Shown here in pieces: positions 62,336 through 64,000 of a DNA stretch of 64,000 nt. Numbering within the stretch: the stretch's first letter is position 1; each line of letters begins with the position of its first letter. The DNA comes from Lutibacter sp. A80. GTDB lineage: Bacteria; Bacteroidota; Bacteroidia; Flavobacteriales; Flavobacteriaceae. The notes below the pieces were generated by a model. The model saw only the letters and a list, made by a program, of their open reading frames with translations, ran no database searches and was not told where the DNA came from. The DNA is taken from positions 1,391,501 to 1,455,500 of the forward strand of contig NZ_CP092480.1 of the NCBI RefSeq assembly GCF_022429645.1. The letters run 5' to 3'. The position numbers and the translations under genes were made by a program.

Positions 62336-64000
62336 TTATTGCAATATTACTAATTTTTCAATTTTTTGAGCAGATGTATTTGAATTAATTGATTTTACTT
62401 TCAATTTATATACATATACCCCTTTTCCTATTTTAGCTCCAAAATCATCCAATCCATTCCATACTAATGTTCTACTTAAATTCCCCTCAGTTTGTACTGT
62501 TTCTGAAATTGTTTTTACCAATTTACCCGAAACTGTAAAAATTTGAATGTGTACTTCTAGTTGTTCATTTGGCTTGTTATGGTTGAACCAAAATTCTGTA
62601 TAATTAACAAATGGATTTGGGTAATTTAATACATTACTTAAAACTAAATCGCTATTATCAACAACAGTAAAATTAAACGTAGATTCTGATAGATTATTGT
62701 AGGTATCCCATACTTTTAGGGTAATTGTATGTAAACCTGCTGAAAGATCTCTAAACGAATAAGTTACTTTTCCTTTTTTATAGGTATCTAAATCCGTTTG
62801 ATAATAATCATTTAAAATTATTGGATTTGCTTGATCGTTATCCAAAATTGCAATTATATCGTGATCAACAGCGGTTACGGAAGTGTTAATTCCGTTTTCA
62901 TCTTCTAAAACAGCAATAAATACAGGATCACTATCTGTTGTACCACCATCAACAAAACTTAAATCGTTCATATATAATTGTACGGTAGGCCCTGTATTAT
63001 CTGCTGGTGCATTTTCATTAATACCACCTACAGTTACATCGATATTATAACCGGATTTATCAATTATATTGTTTAATGCATAAAAACTGAGTTTTCCTTT
63101 TCCATAAGCTACTTTTAAATCTTTAGGAGCCACAAAATCAAAAGTAAACTTTCCATTTTCTACTTTAGAACTTCCTCTAAAAATTTTACTTTCTCTTGAA
63201 TCAAACTCCATTACAATATTGTAACCATCGTTATCTAATGTTTTTTTATTAATTACTTTATCAAAAACAGTTACGTCAATTTCTCCATTAAAATCGTTTA
63301 ATAAATTATCATTAACATCAACAACATTTCCTTCAAATTGAATATAAGATAACGCTTTTATAGTGTCTAAAGATTCTTCAATATCTTTATCATTCATTTT
63401 AGATAATTTTATTGAAGGTTCTGGAATACTTAAATGCATAGCTGGATCTCCAAAGCTATATATAAAAAAACGCTGGGTTGTAGAAAACTGATTTTTAATC
63501 GTCATTAAAGTCTCTGCTATTGACAAGTTTTCATCATTAAATTTTAAAAGAGGCTCTATTAGTCTTTCATTAAATGCCTGACCAACACTAATGTAAATTT
63601 CTCTAGTTGTAGAAATTAAAGCACTTGCCCCATAATTTTCTGCCCAAAACAAATATTCACCAGCAGTTTTTCTTAATGGATTATCGAACCTAGAAAAATC
63701 GCAAGTAGCTGTTATAAATAAAGGTAATTTATTCTTATTTTTTAAACTTTGTATTTCAGGTAACCGAAAAATACCTTCACTTGCCCAACCATCTTCTCCA
63801 CCATGTCCAAAATAATCGACTAGTAAAGTCCCATTATCTACCTGATTTACAATATCTAAATTTACAGTTGGATAAGTTTCCCCTGAAGATCCTGTTTCTT
63901 GAAAATAAGCATCTAAATATATTTTCTTTAAATTAAAAATTGGTTTTTCAGAAGCTATAGATCTTGCAATTTCATCCATATTAGATTGTAAAACCTCTTC
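62336..64000 (-). CDS. porU: Type IX secretion sortase PorU, C-terminal part (N-terminus outside window)
   Basis: The frame is open to base 64000; only the last ~554 codons are present. Family C25 cysteine peptidase features: catalytic His in VDYFGHGGEDGW and Cys in FITATCDFSRFD, plus GASALISTTRE. After an Ig-like region (about 240-420) comes a C-terminal domain with YPNPFVNYTEFWFNHNKP and GKGVYVYKLKV, the T9SS signal-like CTD that PorU itself carries. It cleaves CTDs of cargo and attaches them to surface LPS. The internal Met at 63979 is not the start. Confidence 0.93.
   Translation of the reverse strand, partial: EEVLQSNMDEIARSIASEKPIFNLKKIYLDAYFQETGSSGETYPTVNLDIVNQVDNGTLLVDYFGHGGEDGWASEGIFRLPEIQSLKNKNKLPLFITATCDFSRFDNPLRKTAGEYLFWAENYGASALISTTREIYISVGQAFNERLIEPLLKFNDENLSIAETLMTIKNQFSTTQRFFIYSFGDPAMHLSIPEPSIKLSKMNDKDIEESLDTIKALSYIQFEGNVVDVNDNLLNDFNGEIDVTVFDKVINKKTLDNDGYNIVMEFDSRESKIFRGSSKVENGKFTFDFVAPKDLKVAYGKGKLSFYALNNIIDKSGYNIDVTVGGINENAPADNTGPTVQLYMNDLSFVDGGTTDSDPVFIAVLEDENGINTSVTAVDHDIIAILDNDQANPIILNDYYQTDLDTYKKGKVTYSFRDLSAGLHTITLKVWDTYNNLSESTFNFTVVDNSDLVLSNVLNYPNPFVNYTEFWFNHNKPNEQLEVHIQIFTVSGKLVKTISETVQTEGNLSRTLVWNGLDDFGAKIGKGVYVYKLKVKSINSNTSAQKIEKLVILQ

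Overview
The window reads as chromosomal DNA of a marine-type member of the Bacteroidota, most likely Flavobacteriaceae. The evidence is very AT-rich DNA, a SusC/SusD pair, type IX secretion genes (porU, porV), the Bacteroidetes promoter pattern TTTG-N18/19-TAnnTTTG, type B L31, and signal peptides that nearly all put Gln at the +1 position. No insertion sequence, phage gene or CRISPR array was seen.

Left part (1-42081): a large polysaccharide utilization locus. One minus-strand run of 18 tightly packed genes (29573 down past base 1) encodes five sulfatases, three GH29 and one GH95 alpha-L-fucosidases, a GH141-like beta-helix protein, two GH3, two GH30, one GH20, one GH92, an SGNH esterase-like protein and a small secreted protein of unknown function. 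Upstream lie two more GH20 lipoproteins (minus strand). A sixth sulfatase, then SusC and SusD, lie on the plus strand. All of the enzymes look exo-acting and carry export signals. The implied substrate is a sulfated, heavily fucosylated glycan that also carries beta-linked hexosamine, probably xylose and possibly alpha-mannose. Fucose-containing sulfated polysaccharide of brown algae or diatoms, or a xylose/fucose-bearing sulfated glycoprotein glycan, would fit. No clear endo-acting enzyme or lyase is visible.

Middle (42104-47715): a strong terminator ends susCD. A separate operon follows with its own promoter and a palindrome: a GntR-family regulator, xylulokinase, xylose isomerase and an MFS sugar symporter. 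It supplies xylose catabolism next to the glycan locus. A hairpin terminator between xylA and the transporter may lower transporter expression.

Right part (47834-64000): housekeeping and envelope genes. These are ribosomal protein L31 type B, a secreted glutaminyl cyclase (which would act on the Gln-starting secreted enzymes), a beta-helix lipoprotein, an SDR oxidoreductase, a SprT-like protein, mannose-1-phosphate guanylyltransferase, a DUF389 membrane protein, a TonB-dependent receptor, tRNA-Tyr and tRNA-Lys, an Mla-type ABC ATPase and permease, a ketoacyl-ACP synthase III, a group III truncated hemoglobin, cytidine deaminase, PorV, and the C-terminal part of PorU, which runs off the right end.

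The regulatory DNA deserves attention. The three PUL intergenic regions share an AAGGTGTT element, and two of them also hold several perfect inverted repeats. No PUL-type sensor (hybrid two-component system, sigma/anti-sigma pair or AraC) is encoded in the window, so the only visible local regulator is the GntR protein.
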